Positions 41,121-53,868 of a stretch of DNA of 64,000 nucleotides are shown piece after piece; the first letter of the stretch is position 1, and the number at the start of each line of letters is the position of its first letter. Location of the stretch: NCBI GenBank assembly GCA_036971615.1, contig JAYKKR010000038.1, positions 124,001-188,000 of the forward strand. The letters run 5' to 3'. Below the pieces are notes generated by a model. The model searched no databases, had not been told where the DNA came from, and saw only the letters and a list, made by a program, of their open reading frames with translations. The position numbers and the translations under genes are program-made. Source of the stretch: Amyloporia xantha (taxonomy: Eukaryota > Basidiomycota > Agaricomycetes > Polyporales > Adustoporiaceae).

Positions 41121-43690
41121 TAGAATCGCACCGTGGGCAGCTACGAATGAAATTCGCCTTCGCGGAGACTTAGAAACACACACGCGTCCGACGTTCCTCG
41201 CTTACGACGGCGATAGTGCTGCAATTGTTTAAGGCAGTATAGCGAGACATTCGCCGATCAGGAGGAACTGAATATACAACGTAGAGAAGGCATAGACGTA
41301 CAGAGGGGAATTGCCAACGCAAGAACTCTGGATCAGACCCGAGAATGAGCCCCAGCTGTCTCCATGGTGTTCAGTTTATTATAATATGCCCCCACGCGCG
41401 TACTTCGTACACGTACTCGCACCGTGCGGACCTGACAGAGAAGAGATGCCTGCAGGCCTTGTTTGAAATCGGGTACGTACCGGTGGGCGCCACCCGAGCC
41501 TCGATGTGTTGCTGTTGGCCCTATCAAGGCTCTAATTGTCACGACCTGTCTGCATCGCCAAGCGTTTCCCGCCGTCGCGAATTAGGACGTCCCAATTGTG
41601 ACTGGATGTTCGACGCTTGGGACCCCAGCGTGACTCGGCGCCGCCACGCGATACGTGCGGTCGCCTTGAGGCTTGGAACTTGTTGGAACGAACCGCAGCC
41701 CCCGCCAAGGTGGGAAGCTCCGAGGTCGCTCGGATCGTCCTTCACGTTTACGACCACAGAGAACGCCGATGAAGAGCGAGCGGGGTCTGGACTCGAGTGT
41801 CAGCACGCCGCCGGACCACTTACTCCCTGGAGATAGTACTGGTCAAACGAGTAAGAGTACACTGTACCCACTGCTCGTGATGCGTTCCCGCCCATGCATA
41901 GCGTTGCGAACGACATGGTCACAGGCGGACAACAACGTAAGTACATATGACAGCACCTCTGAAACACCCAGCGCGGCGCGACGGCCTCGGAAATCCGTCG
42001 ATCGCAGCAGTGCGGGGCAGGCGCCAATGGCCATCAATTTTATTGTCTTTTTTTGCTCTTTCCTTCTCTTTTTTCCTTTTTGTGCCTGATGTGCACGCTA
42101 CCGACGCCCGCGTTTCACGCACGCACGCCGCCTCGGTCGTCAAGGCGGCCAGGCCATTTTGGCGCGACGGCCTGCGGAATGCCGCCCGCACAGCAGGCAG
42201 GCCCGCGGCTCCGCACCCGGAACCCGGATGCCGCATCCGAGTGTTCACAGTTCAGGCGCGTGCACGCTCGGTCACACGGATCTCGCGTCACGCGCCGGCG
42301 CGATTTTCCCGAAACGGCAGGAGGCACGCCTTTTATGGCAGGTGTTGTTTCGTGTATGTGTCGATTTCGATTTCGGCGCTCGACGGTGGCAGGAGGGTGA
42401 TGGTGGCGCTGGGTCAAGTGCGTGTTGGGCTCCCAAGCTCCAACGGTAGTGCCTGCTGACTGCGAGCATGATATCGATGGCGGCCGCCCCCCTTCCCCTT
42501 GCCGGTACGGCGTCCAAGGCGTGTTTATGGGGGCGCTCTATGGCTGAATCACAGCTGTACTATACCTCAACGAGGATGGTCTAAGTCACTAACATGTGTG
42601 GCGCGATGACATTTTAATTCACTACGCTCGTATCGTTGATGCGGGTGCGATACGTCCGCGAGACCCTTCCCTACCACGCAGTTCTTCCATGCTAATCATA
42701 CGCAGTGCTAGTCATTTACGAAGAGAACTGATTAGAAGCCCTGCATTCGTCGAGCAGACGATCTCATGACGGAAGTCACCTCTGCCTATTCATCATGGTG
42801 GATACATACGAAGCACATGGCTCTTCAATGTCCTGCCCCCAGACTGGCTAGAGCGTTGTCGTTGACAGCACCCTCGGCCTCTTCGAAAATGAATCCATCG
42901 CTCCGAGACGCCGGCGAGGTTCCTGTGGACCTGTGGCGTTTTCAACGAGGCAACACAAACACAGGGTGGGATCACCGGTGGATTTGCTGTTCTCTGTTTT
43001 TTTAAGAAACCGGAACACAAACCTAGTCCTGTTTTCGTGCGTATCTGATACATGGTCCGCACGGACTAGATCGTTGAAAAAGGCCCCGCGCGAATTTATC
43101 GCGGGGGACGAGGCGGTGCCGGAGCTCAAGCATGTCGCCTTGTCGTCGGTCAGTTCCTGTTCCGGACAGGCGGAGAGATGTTGATATCCCAATACGGATA
43201 CATGGCCTCATGAGATCTCCATCAAATTCGACCCTGGGCGCTGTTTTATTGTGCAGCGAATTTATCGAGCGTCTGTGTGTGCGTCGAGTGACAGTTGAGA
43301 CGGGGACGCCGTGTCGAACACCTTCTGCACGACGGAAGGAGGTAAATGCGAGTGGCATTGGCCCCAAGTCAAGCGTGTTTCAAGGAGCAGTGATTAATTT
43401 ACAGAGATGGAAGCGAAAAGAAGAACGCGCTCCATGTCCCGTTCTGGCTCAAGGTTGCCCGGGGATGTGACACCAGGTGTGACGTGTCGGGAGCCGAGGA
43501 TCGATCTGGCAACCCGGGCGGGCGCTTCCATGACGTGGAAAAAACTCAGGGCCGTTTTGCAACGCGTGAACCACCATGCCTGTCCCATATAATAGCCTCC
43601 CGCCAGCCCAGATGGCCTCCACTCATCCCCCTCCCCTCTCCCCCATCATCGACGACGACGACGACAACGGCCGAGGCGACGACGACGACC
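41121..43690. other. Unassigned CpG-rich stretch
   Basis: Many overlapping frames occur on both strands, as expected from GC-rich DNA with few stops. One stretch at 41770-41940 (+) followed by a GTAAGT donor could be an exon, but I cannot link it to a start or family. A pyrimidine tract (T/C runs) lies at 42037-42082. A TATA-like CATATAATAG at about 43585-43594 lies about 100 bp before the next gene's ATG. Confidence 0.35.
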
Positions 43691-45149
43691 ATGGACCAGT
43701 ACTCTCCCCTCTTCACCTCAGGCCTCCTCTCGGGCCGCAACTCTCCCGAGCTCGACTCATCCTCCTCGTCCCGCTCTCCCTCTGTCAAGCATCACAGGCA
43801 GAGAAACTTTCACGACAGTCTTCCGATGACCGTGAACACCGCGACCGTTAGCTTTCATGCTGCTGTGCGTTCGTCGAGCGACAGCATCAACGATAACGCC
43901 ATGTTCCTCACCCTCATGCCGCGCCGCCGGCGAAGCGACGAAGGCAGATCGTTCCTGTCTCTCGACCTCGCAGAGAGCCAGTCCATGCGCTCCATGAGTC
44001 TCCGCCGCAAGGACACCGTCACCACCAGACGCACGACCTTCTTCGGCTTGGGCAGGTCAGAGCCCAGCTCCCCCACCCCGGGCAGCCCCATCCCGTGCGT
44101 CTTGTTGTTTTTCATTTCGATCGGGGCAGTGCTCATTTAAGCTTCGCGTTATCTGCAGGCGTCTCCCCGAACTAAAATTCTCCCAGTTCGCCCTGCCGCC
44201 GGTGGTAGAGCCTTCCCCGGCGCCAGCACGGGCATCGTCGAAGCTCCGTCGCTCCTCCCGCGAGACACTCAACCTCCCCTCCCCCAAGCCCGCGCCGTCC
44301 TCCAGCCTCCCCATGCCCCCGAACCCGCTCCAGCGTCGTCGCGCGTCCAACCTCACCCTCACCCTCTCCGCCTGCCTCTCCAACGCAATGGGCGTCACCT
44401 CCCCCATCTCCCCCGCCCACCGCGCATCCCGGTCCGAGCCCTCCCTCATGTCGCCGTCCCTCCACTCCTCCCCCATCCTCTCGCCCGGCCAGTCGTACTT
44501 CCTCTTCTCCCCTACCTCCCCAACCGTGCCCGTGTTCACCACCGCCAGCACTGCGCAACCAAAGTCCGACCTCCCTCGCACGCCCTGCTCCGCGCTCGCC
44601 GCGGTCCCCCTGCGCGCGACGCCCTCCTTCCGCTCCGTCGCCTCCGTCAACACGCGCCAGCGCAACCGCTCCGCCGCGCTCGCGATGCTGGAGGGCCGGG
44701 CACGCAACGCCGCGCGGCCGCGGAATTTCATGAGCATGAGCGACGACGAGGACGAGCAGGAGGAGGAGGCGCCGGCGCCGGTCAAGGACGTGCAGAACCG
44801 CCTGCTGCAGGTGCTGCAGGAGGAGGAGGACGTCGTCGTCCCGCTCGCTTCTCCGTCGACGTCGACGTCGTTGCGCTACCCGTCTCAGCGCGCCGCTGCG
44901 TGTCCCGCTGCGCGGTCGGAGTCGACCGTCCTCGGTGGGAGCCTCAGCGGTAAGAGGGCGAGCAAGGAGTCGTTGCGGTGGTCCGGCTCGGGGTCGGGTT
45001 CCGGGTCCGGGTCGAGCTCGTCCCCGTCGAAGCGCAGCCGGCGGAGCACGATCGAGTCGTTTCTCTCGCCGCTCGCGAACTTCATCGACCTCAAGGACGA
45101 CGACCGCTCGTCGCGCAGCTGGCGGAGCTTCGTCGAGATCTCGTCATAG
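43691..45149 (+). CDS. Ser/Pro-rich hypothetical protein
   Basis: Two exons joined by an intron with donor GTGCGT at about 44096 and acceptor CTGCAG at 44160. Start MDQYSPLFTSGLLSGRNSPE is chosen because a TATA-like box lies about 100 bp upstream and the frame stays coding-like after it. About 465 residues, dominated by Ser, Pro, Arg and Thr. Blocks with conserved appearance are SFHAAVRSSSDSINDNAMFL, RRKDTVTTRRTTFFGLGR, a middle QRNRSAALAMLEGRARNAAR followed by an acidic run (MSDDEDEQEEEAP), and the end FLSPLANFIDLKDDDRSSRS. No catalytic domain or membrane segment. Probably a phosphorylated, disordered regulatory protein; the function is unknown. Confidence 0.72.
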
Positions 45150-47348
45150 CGCGTCGTGGCTAGACATGTCGTGATTGTTGCGCGCTTGCCCTTGCGCGTT
45201 CCCGGTTATCTTCTCTGCGCGCGCAGCTTGCGCCGTGAAGGCCATGCTGCCGTCGGAAGCTGGTGCAGGCCCGTCTGCGTCTGCCGTCCATCATCTATCG
45301 CCCTTGCGTGGATCCTACTCTATTTATACGCGTCTCTCGCCTCTGTACGATGTACATGGATCCATGCAAGCGGTGCTCTTGCTACCCATCTCAACCTACC
45401 CCACCCCCTAATTCCGCGCCCTCGTCGCGGCTGTTTGTTGCATACGCGCTTTCATCTGCCTTCCGCCTGTATGCATCGCCATACTCACTAGTGCTTTTTT
45501 CGTTTCGGCTCAGTACATCATTCGGACGTTGTTGCATATATATATATATCTAACATGGCTCTCCTTTCGTCCCGCTCCCGTCTTCATTACTGCCGGTCCA
45601 GAGCTACTTTAGATTTCACCTTTCCTGCGTTTAATAATCTCTGCAATTTTCTTTGGTATGTTCCATGTCCTTTGTTCAATATTCATCGTGCATCGTGTAC
45701 CATGCATTTATACCTAGTTTTTTTCCCTCTCGTCTCCTCTCGTCATCCATCTCATGCCCCTCATGCCAGCCTCCAACGCTACTGCTAATCGCTCAGCTAT
45801 TTGCTCCTACCATACTGTGCACTACTACCCGCTTCCCGCTTCCCTCCCCTGCTACTTGTTTGCATGCACTTTGTGCAGTTGTCCCTCTCTCAGACTCTCA
45901 CTGCTCCGTTGTACTTAAGTAGTCTTACGGTCGACCCGGCTGGACGCTATCTTGACTGTACGCGCTACGTATACGCTTACTTACCACAAAATGAATACAG
46001 TATGTTGCATCGTGAATATAGCCTTATGGGTATATGCAGTTGAATATGAGCCCAATTGGAGAAAAAGCGAGACCATGCAGTATCCCGAGATTGTGGATAT
46101 TGCGGCTACGGAGTTTGTTCAATTGAGAAGGCAGCATACCATATGCATATGGGGCAGCACAGCTCGTCTTCGAAGTCGAAACTGTCTCGATTCCAGTCAA
46201 CCGCAAATGATATATTGTTGGAATCAAATCCGCTCAGAAACAATCTGTTCTGTATACGTATCCGAGAAACGTGAACGACGTGGCTGGATGCTACTATCAG
46301 ATATCCACACATCGAACGAGCTACGGAACGTACGGGGATAGGCGGGCCTACGTCAGAATGAAATATCAATCAATACACGGGAGGACGTGGGCTGGACTGC
46401 ATCACAGGTACCTGATATGCTCAATCGTGCAGCTGTCCTAGCAGTCAGATGGGGAGATGGTTCGTTATCCTCCCTTGATAGATAGATAGCTAGACAATAG
46501 CATGACGGGGGATGCTGCTACCTGTCATTGACGCGAGGACAACAGCTATTGCAGCACGCATCTTGGTAATGATGCACGGTTGTGCTGCTGTGCCGTGAAC
46601 ACTCGCCGTGGCAACTTGGCTTGATGACGCTCGAGTCCTTGTCAAAACGGCCGGTGTCAACCGGAAGACCGATGTATACGCTTGACGATGTAGAGTGCGA
46701 AGAGCTGGTAAGGTTGATATCCAGAAATAACCCACGGAGCTATGCATTTTCATCAAGGTGCATCCTCGGCCTTCGGGGAGGCCTGCACAGCAAGAATCAA
46801 GGCGCTGTGTATCCAGCTATCGTCACAGAGGGTTGCTAAGCTAGTACCACGTATCAGACTTACCGCTCATCCCACTGCATCGTAGACCAGATACAGTCCA
46901 GCGCCCGGCCTGCCCAGTTCGCGTGATACTCACTTCCCTGTCCAGTTGGATAGTTCCGAGATTAACACCGCGACCTCACAAGCGCACTTGGGTCTACTGA
47001 AACATCTGATGACACGTTGCCGATCCATGGATAACAGACGGTAGACGTTGTATTGGCCCACATATCCGCGCGTCGAACGTGGAGAAGATTTGTCGTTTGT
47101 CTGCAGTCGGCGCCCGTGCCCGTGCCCGTGCCCGCGTCCACCAGCGCGCGCATGGCACGGGTTTATTACCGCCAAGGGGCAAGTCAGTTCTCACAAGACA
47201 CAACGAGGCTGGAGCGGAGATGTGGCTGCACAGCCCATTCAATCTATGTGAGAGACAATTACACTTTTTCGTTTCGACACCCAACCTGCAGAAACACATC
47301 AGCAGCACGTCCTGCTCAACGACGCCCAAACGCACCTTCTCATTCTCG
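45150..47348. other. Intergenic, no supported gene
   Basis: A T/C-rich stretch with TA repeats (about 45536-45552) and simple GATA repeats (about 46481-46492). A minus-strand start at about 46561 reads MRAAIAVVLASMTG before a possible donor, resembling a signal peptide, but no downstream exon could be followed. Confidence 0.35.
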
Positions 47349-48285
47349 CTATGACTTCGTCACATCCCCGTTCGTCCCCGCCGTCCGAGTCTCAGCCTTT
47401 AGCCGCCACGCCCTCAGCATTTCCACGCTGATCATCTTGATGCCCCACCGGTCGGCAAACCGTCGACACCCGTCGCGGCGCATCATGCTCCCCGCCTCGT
47501 CGTCCTCCACGAGCTCGCACAGCACGCCCGCACGGGGGAGGCCCGCGAGTGCGCAGAGGTCGACGCCAGACTCGGTGTGTCCCGGCCGGGCGAGCACACC
47601 GCCGGGGCGCGCACGGAGGGGCACCAGGTGTCCCGGCCGGGAGAAGGAGGAGGGCGCGGAGGCGGAGTCGGCGAGCGCGCGCGCGGTGAGGGCGCGGTCG
47701 TGTGCGGAGATACCGGTCGTGGTGCCTGTGGTGCAAACGCGCGTCAGGAGCTGAGTAGAGTGGAGAGGGGAGGACGTACCGTGTCTGTAGTCGACGGTCA
47801 CGGTGTAGGCTGTCCGGTGTGGGTCTTGGTTCTCAGACACCATCATGGGTATCTCGAGCTCCTCCAGTCGCTCCGGTGTTAGGGCAATGCAAATGTACCC
47901 GCTTGGAGGAGTGTCAGAGCCATCCCGCCGCGGTCAGAGATTGCCTGACGCACCTGGTATGTTTGATCATCCAGGCCATCTTCTCCGTAGAGACTTCGCT
48001 CGCAGCAATGATCAGATCGCCCTCGTTCTCTCTGCTCTCGTCGTCCATCACCACCAGAAACTCTCCCCGCTCAAATGCAGCCAGAGCGTCCTCCATCGGA
48101 TCAAATGCAAAAGATGTCCGAGCTGGAGCATCCTTGGCCTCTACCGGTCTGGAAGGATGCAGTGGGTCCCGAGGTCGCTGTGGTTGTTCGTCCGCCATGG
48201 TAATAGGGAGAGAGGCTGTTGGTTTCAGAACTCGCGGTAGGGAAGATGACTCGGAATCGGAGGACGTGATTGCCACTGGTGCCAT
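47349..48285 (-). CDS. RIB3: 3,4-dihydroxy-2-butanone 4-phosphate synthase
   Basis: Riboflavin biosynthesis enzyme converting ribulose 5-phosphate to formate and 3,4-dihydroxy-2-butanone 4-phosphate. Motifs: [20 protein letters not shown], the acidic active-site loop [40 protein letters not shown], and [20 protein letters not shown] followed by [20 protein letters not shown]. Introns at about 47900-47955 and 47735-47780. ATG at 48285 gives a 28-residue Ser-rich leader; the second ATG at 48199 ([12 protein letters not shown]) would also yield a full catalytic domain. About 245 residues, slightly longer than the yeast enzyme. A stand-alone enzyme, not fused to GTP cyclohydrolase II. Confidence 0.93.
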
Positions 48286-50408
48286 AAGTTAAAAGCGTGC
48301 CGAGCGAAGTAAAGCAAGATAATTAGACTATAAGCCACTGAGCTAGATGGGCATTACCAGTAAGTCCTACACTCGCGCCGTCCATTAGTATACGAAGCCT
48401 GGAAAGCGCACGGGACCTGGGTAAATTGGTGAGCAGACGCCCGCTCTTGTAAGCTCAATGACGCGGTGTTTGTAACACCTGCGTTACAGGTACGGTATGT
48501 TTTATTGACCGAGGGAAGAGCTCGTCGTCCCGCTCTACGAACGAAAGTAAAAGTGCAAGAATGAAGTGGTTTGGCGGTATGATACACACGAACTCGAATA
48601 TTATCGGTTAGATCGGCGGTCAGATCTGAGACGCCTAGGTAGGGTTCCGATATTCCATATTCATCCATCAAATGCGTCTCTTACTCACATCTACCCTGCA
48701 GACCTGCAGCTTCAAGTTTATCTGCGTATTGTGCTCAAATAAGTACATTCTACTGTGCATTTCTCTCAAGAATCCTTGGGAGAAATGAAAATCATATGAT
48801 CGTATGTTATGGACGTTCTTTCGGAAGCGCTCTTGGACACATAATCAATGCCTTCCTCTGCAAGCATTCGAAGCTACAGATGCTATAGGTTTCCTTGTGA
48901 AACCACCATTATTGACTCTCTGAGATACCAGGGAAAAGAAATGCTTAGCGTGCATTTGATCTAGGGCTGTACTATCAACGCAGACATCTCGACGTCTTTG
49001 TTGAGTTCAACCAGGTCAAGTCTGTATCTTCAGACTGCTACGGCCCTCGAGGTTGGCTCGGACAATTCACCTGATAATTCTGTCGCTCGCGCACAAAGAA
49101 GATCTCGTTATGACCGGAAACCTCTCGGTTTTCTATGGGTCTGCATGTCCCATGTGAACGGTTCGCCTCTTTCCTCTCTTATAAACCGACGTTGTCGCTG
49201 TTTTGCGGAATCTGCAGAATGATTCCGCCTATTAGCATTATTATGCGCCGTCTGCATTCCACAGCAACCTTGTTAAAAGTGGTAAGTTGACTCATATACG
49301 TCACAGTCTTCATTGAACAGATCAACTCATGCTCGTTTTCGCCAGAAATATGGAATGACGCTGCATGCCAGAAGCCTGAAAAATCCAGTGATGCAAGCCA
49401 TCAATTTGTGGATGTAGAACTTTCACCATACAAGTGGCACACATACTACACATACGGCCTGAAAAAAATTCACTGCTCGTCGAAGGAGTAAAGCTAGCAT
49501 GGTGCATACAGGGAACCTCAGGGTTCATTGTCTTGTAAGCGGAATGTCACTCGCAACTGAGATCACCATACGTCACGGAGAAGTAAAATCACCTTGTTCT
49601 TGTCACTACAGACATTGGCGTTTGCTTCAGCGTGTTTCGGTCATTACGCTCTCACTCCGGCTTGTCACTGATGAACTGATGTTATTTTTAGCATTCTTTA
49701 CGAGAGCCTTCCCAGAGGACTCCAGGAGTCGCAACCGTGCAAGTGCCGTTACCGCCTGTTCTATGACTTCTATTCGCCGAGTGTACGAAGCCTGCCGGCT
49801 GGCTGTTGAATTTACAATGCACATGGTGTTTCATTGCACTAATCCCCCAAGTATTCAAACATCCAACGAATAAAATCTTGTGAAAATGCGGATTATCAAT
49901 CGCGATTACAAACTGGTCCTTACGCAATGCGCGACATTGTCTAATACTATGCATCATCCCCATCCTTACGTTCAACTAGAAAGAACTGGTTATAGCCAGG
50001 ATTGCGATGATTTATATAACGAAGGCGATTTTATATTTGGTGTGCTCCTGTAAAATAAAGAATAGACGAACGACGACCCGTACCGACAATATTAGTGTCG
50101 ATGAAACGCTGTGTAAGGTCTCCGGATGGCACGGGCTTCCGCTAGGCATAACAACGAGACAAGGCCAGGATAGGATTGCTGTGAGCTATCAGCGGAATCT
50201 GTCAGTCGTTTCGGAGGGGATGGTGGGATATGTGTGGGAGGACTCGGCAGCGGTACAGCGTGAGGCATCGGTCAAGTTCGGAGCAAGCCGAGCAAAAACC
50301 GCGCCGGTTGTTCGCCAGCGCATCTTCACCTCACTCCTCTACCACCTCGACGGGGCTCGAGCACGACTAGATTCTACTCTACCCTTCACGACCTCTAGAT
50401 AATTCCTC
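48286..50408. other. Intergenic, no supported gene
   Basis: 2.1 kb with only short frames. The right end (about 50300-50408) serves as 5' flank of the phosphate carrier gene and is pyrimidine-rich. Confidence 0.4.
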
Positions 50409-51523
50409 ATGGCCATCGTTGCACCCTCTGGCAAGTGGGACTCCCGGTGAGTCGAATTGCACGCCAGCTCGCGTTGCACCCGTATCTTTACCTTTACTTT
50501 CTAGCTACCTCGGCCCCGTTCCCCATGACGGTTCCTACTACACCAAGTGCATGATTGGTGGTATTCTCGCCTGCGGTACCACCCACGCCGGTATCACCCC
50601 CCTTGATGTCACAAAATGTAACATGCAGGTGCGACCAGGTCTGTCATGCGTCGTGAACTCGCGCTGATATCGTCACTCTGCAGGTGAACCCCGGCAAGTT
50701 CAACGGCTTGGTCTCCGGTATCAAGACGATTTCGGCTGAGGAGGGCACGAAGGGTCTCTGGAAGGGTGTCGGCCCGACGTTCGTTGGATACTCGCTGCAG
50801 GGAGCGTTCAAGTACGGGCTGTACGAGCTGTTCAAGGACACCTACATGAACCTCGCTGGTGAGGAGGCATCCTCGAAATACAAGGGTGCGATCTGGCTCG
50901 CGGGTTCGGCCTCTGCCGAGTTCTTCGCCGACATCGCGCTGTGCCCGCTTGAGATGACCAAGGTCAAGATCCAGACGAGCCCCGCTGGCACCTTCCCCGT
51001 CCCGATGTTCGCTGCGCTCCGCGAGATGAGCGCGCTGAAGGCGGAGACGCGGTATCCGTTCGGGTCGCTCGTCCCCCTCTGGTCGCGCCAGATCCCGTAC
51101 ACGATGGCCAAGTTCTTCTTCTTCGAGTACATCGTCCAGATGTTCTACAGTCATGTCTTCACTGCGCCGAAGGACACGTACAGCAAGCCCACGCAGCTCG
51201 GTGTCACCTTCGCGTCCGGTTACCTCGCTGGTGTCGTCTGTGCCGTCGTGTCGCACCCCGCCGACTCGCTCGTCTCGCAGATGGGCAAGCCCTCGAACAG
51301 GGGCAAGGGTCTTGGCCAGATCGCATCTGAGGTCGGCTTCACGACGCTCGCCACCAAGGGTCTCGGAACTCGTGTCCTCATGATCGGTACTCTCACTGGT
51401 ATGTTTCTTTTTGGACGGTATATCTCGTGCGCGTTATTCACGTAAATACACCTAGGCTTCCAATGGTGGATCTACGACTCGTTCAAGACCGCTATGGGTC
51501 TTGGTACGACTGGTGGCAAGTAA
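50409..51523 (+). CDS. MIR1: Mitochondrial phosphate carrier
   Basis: Inner-membrane carrier of the SLC25 family importing inorganic phosphate with protons. Start MAIVAPSGKWDSR, intron, then YLGPVPHDGSYYTKCMIGGI. Carrier signatures PxDxxKxxxQ appear in each repeat: TPLDVTKCNMQ, CPLEMTKVKIQ and the diverged HPADSLVSQMGK. Matching blocks typical of Mir1/PiC are GLWKGVGPTFVGYSLQGAFK, SASAEFFADIALCPLEMTKV and SRQIPYTMAKFFFFEYIVQM. It ends FKTAMGLGTTGGK. Three introns, the last before FQWWIYDSFK with donor GTATGT. About 305 residues, family-typical length. No damage. Confidence 0.96.
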
Positions 51524-53200
51524 ACATGGCGTCGTCCTCGGCACCCCGAAGTCAGTCAGTCCTGCGTGTGCTTTCAATTGAAATGGCATCCTGATCGTGA
51601 TCTTGTCTATAGAAGTGGATATAATGTGGTAGTTGCTGGTGCTGGTTGCGGTGTGATCTGGATCCGTGTGCACGCTCTGACAGTTATTCTTTCTTATTGC
51701 GTTACCCTTTGTTCCATACTCTATTCAACTTTCAATAGAATAGTGCGGACATCCTCATCCACCACAGTGGAACGTGTGTTCATAACATTGTGCCGACGGG
51801 CTGCAGTTTGTGCCCATTCGGGCTTCGGACTGATGAGCCGACGTCGTTCGGGCGTGTGAGTATCATGATCGGACCGGTCAGTCGTGTCGGTCACCGCAAA
51901 TGTGTAACAAATTCACTTCACCATTGTAAGTTGCAATCACTGTGCGCCTCACAGCGGTCTAAATTAGACCTCTGTTTGAGTCGTTTGACGGTTTCTTTGA
52001 AGCCGTTAAAAGGCCTGAAATGGTGGAAATAGTCCGTTTTACGTTCCACACTAACGGCCGAAAAGTTAAGCCGGTATGTTTCCGTTTTCGACCTTTCATG
52101 AAATTACTGTGCCCAGTCGAATTTAGTCCGTTTATCGATCATAATACTCACACCGTAAACAATCCAATATTCGAACAAGCAATGGTTGGCATTGCGGTAT
52201 ATAAACAAACTAAATTAGATTGATATTACGACTCTTTACAATACACAAATTGGATTCAAATATGCAATTGTGAAGCTACATTAGACCCCAGCTACAATAG
52301 CACATAGAGCAGAAAGATTTACGGTCTGCGCCTGCAGGAGTAAGACGTTGCGTATAGGACAAATGAGACATGTGAAACTTCACGATTTTGACTGATGGGT
52401 TGACACTCTCAGCATGCCCATTGCAGCCGACCTACTGCTCTAATAAACATCATTGCTCATGCCGTGTGCTACGAGTCCAGATGAGGCATGACTGGGAGGT
52501 TGATCAGCTGCGATCCGAGTTGGATGATGTAGACGTCCACGCACCAATTGTAGACCCGCCTCTCAGATACTGTCCTGCACTCCATAACGGCTGTGTTCGG
52601 TTGTGCGCGTGCGGGCATGGCACCGGTAGACTGTCTGGTAGTGTAGATGGCGTACTGTGAGTAATGTGAGGTAGGACAGCCTGTCAGTATGAGAGGACTC
52701 GAAGAATGGAATCAGGGCAAGTGCATGGCCCTATGTTGCCCTTGACAATTAGTGGCAGTATGGTGTCTCTCCAGTGCGGGTGTCAATGCACAGCGTATGA
52801 CTGCGCATAGTGCATACGCTGCGCGCTGAGAACCACCAGGGGAGAGTTGGAGAGAGAGACGAGACAGACGTACGTGGCGATGCTAGCGTTGGATGACTCA
52901 TCACAAGTGCTGCTCGGATGATCCCGTGTCTCATACATTGTGCGGCATGCACGACAACGGACGGAAAACGACTTACAAAACGACCGAAGTGGAAGGGTCG
53001 AAAATGTGTATATTTTTCGATTTCGACCAAATACATCCTTTTAGCGATCGAAAGACACTTTTCGATCCAACTACGGTTGAATTTCGGCCGCTGTGGTGCA
53101 CACAGTGAATGAAGACAATAAATGGAGGCATATCACGATTTCTGGATCAGGATCCTACGTATGTGCTTTTTGTCTTCACTTCGGTCTTCGACCACTGAAA
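51524..53200. other. Intergenic with a pair of related degenerate repeats
   Basis: No gene is supported. Two segments rich in TTTTCG/CGAAAA, at about 51945-52180 and, in opposite orientation, about 52955-53105, share the end CACAGCGGYCKAAATTNRACC. They look like diverged members of one non-autonomous repeat family. Confidence 0.35.
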
Positions 53201-53868
53201 CTGAGAGCATAGACGAGTCTTGAGGTAGACATAGCTGGAAGACAAATACAGTGTGTACTATATTATGGAATTTGACCTGTGACTCATTCCTTGTGTAATT
53301 GACAGTACAGTAAACTTGGAATCCTTGTGCACATGTTGTTATATTAGGATATAGGGGATACAATTTCATGCATTTCATGCATTATCTGTAGTCAGAATCA
53401 AAGGAAATTATGATATTTCTCCACATCTTCCATGAACTCCTATAGTTGCATCTTTCACTGTTAGGAGTGTTTGTTTCTAGGATTTACCCACATCAGTCTA
53501 GAAGCATACATGAGATTCCTAGGGTTATATGGATATCAAATGATGACATTGAAAGAAAATACTTCCATACTGGGTGATATTGTCTTCATCCTAGTATGCA
53601 ACATATGGTGAGTGCTTCTATCTGAATTATGCAACCAAGTGATTTGCTGCCAGCATGTGAGCTACAGTTCAACCACACCAATATATGACCAGGTGGTCCC
53701 TTCTTGTGCTCCAGGATATAAGACCATCTTTGGAGAGGTCATTATCTTATACCTTGCTATCACTCTTTTTGCTCCTGCATCCCCTCTCTGTGTGTTGTGA
53801 CTGTGCCCTTTTCAATCAGACTTGACTGAAGAATTAGCAAAAAATGACAGGCACATACTGTTCAATTG

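Noticed and set aside
41345..42459. Several frames of 100-170 codons in the unassigned region
   Set aside because: They overlap in several phases and on both strands with no recognisable domain; typical of CpG-rich DNA with few stop codons.
44057..44785. 242-codon minus-strand frame opposite the Ser-rich gene
   Set aside because: GC-rich antisense shadow; the plus frame has a supported intron and continuous low-complexity protein character.
46490..46561. Signal-peptide-like first exon MRAAIAVVLASMTG on the minus strand
   Set aside because: No continuing exon or stop in a consistent frame could be followed, so a small secreted protein is unsupported.
47053..47754. 233-codon plus-strand frame opposite RIB3
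   Set aside because: Antisense shadow of the GC-rich RIB3 exon; RIB3 motifs are unmistakable on the minus strand.
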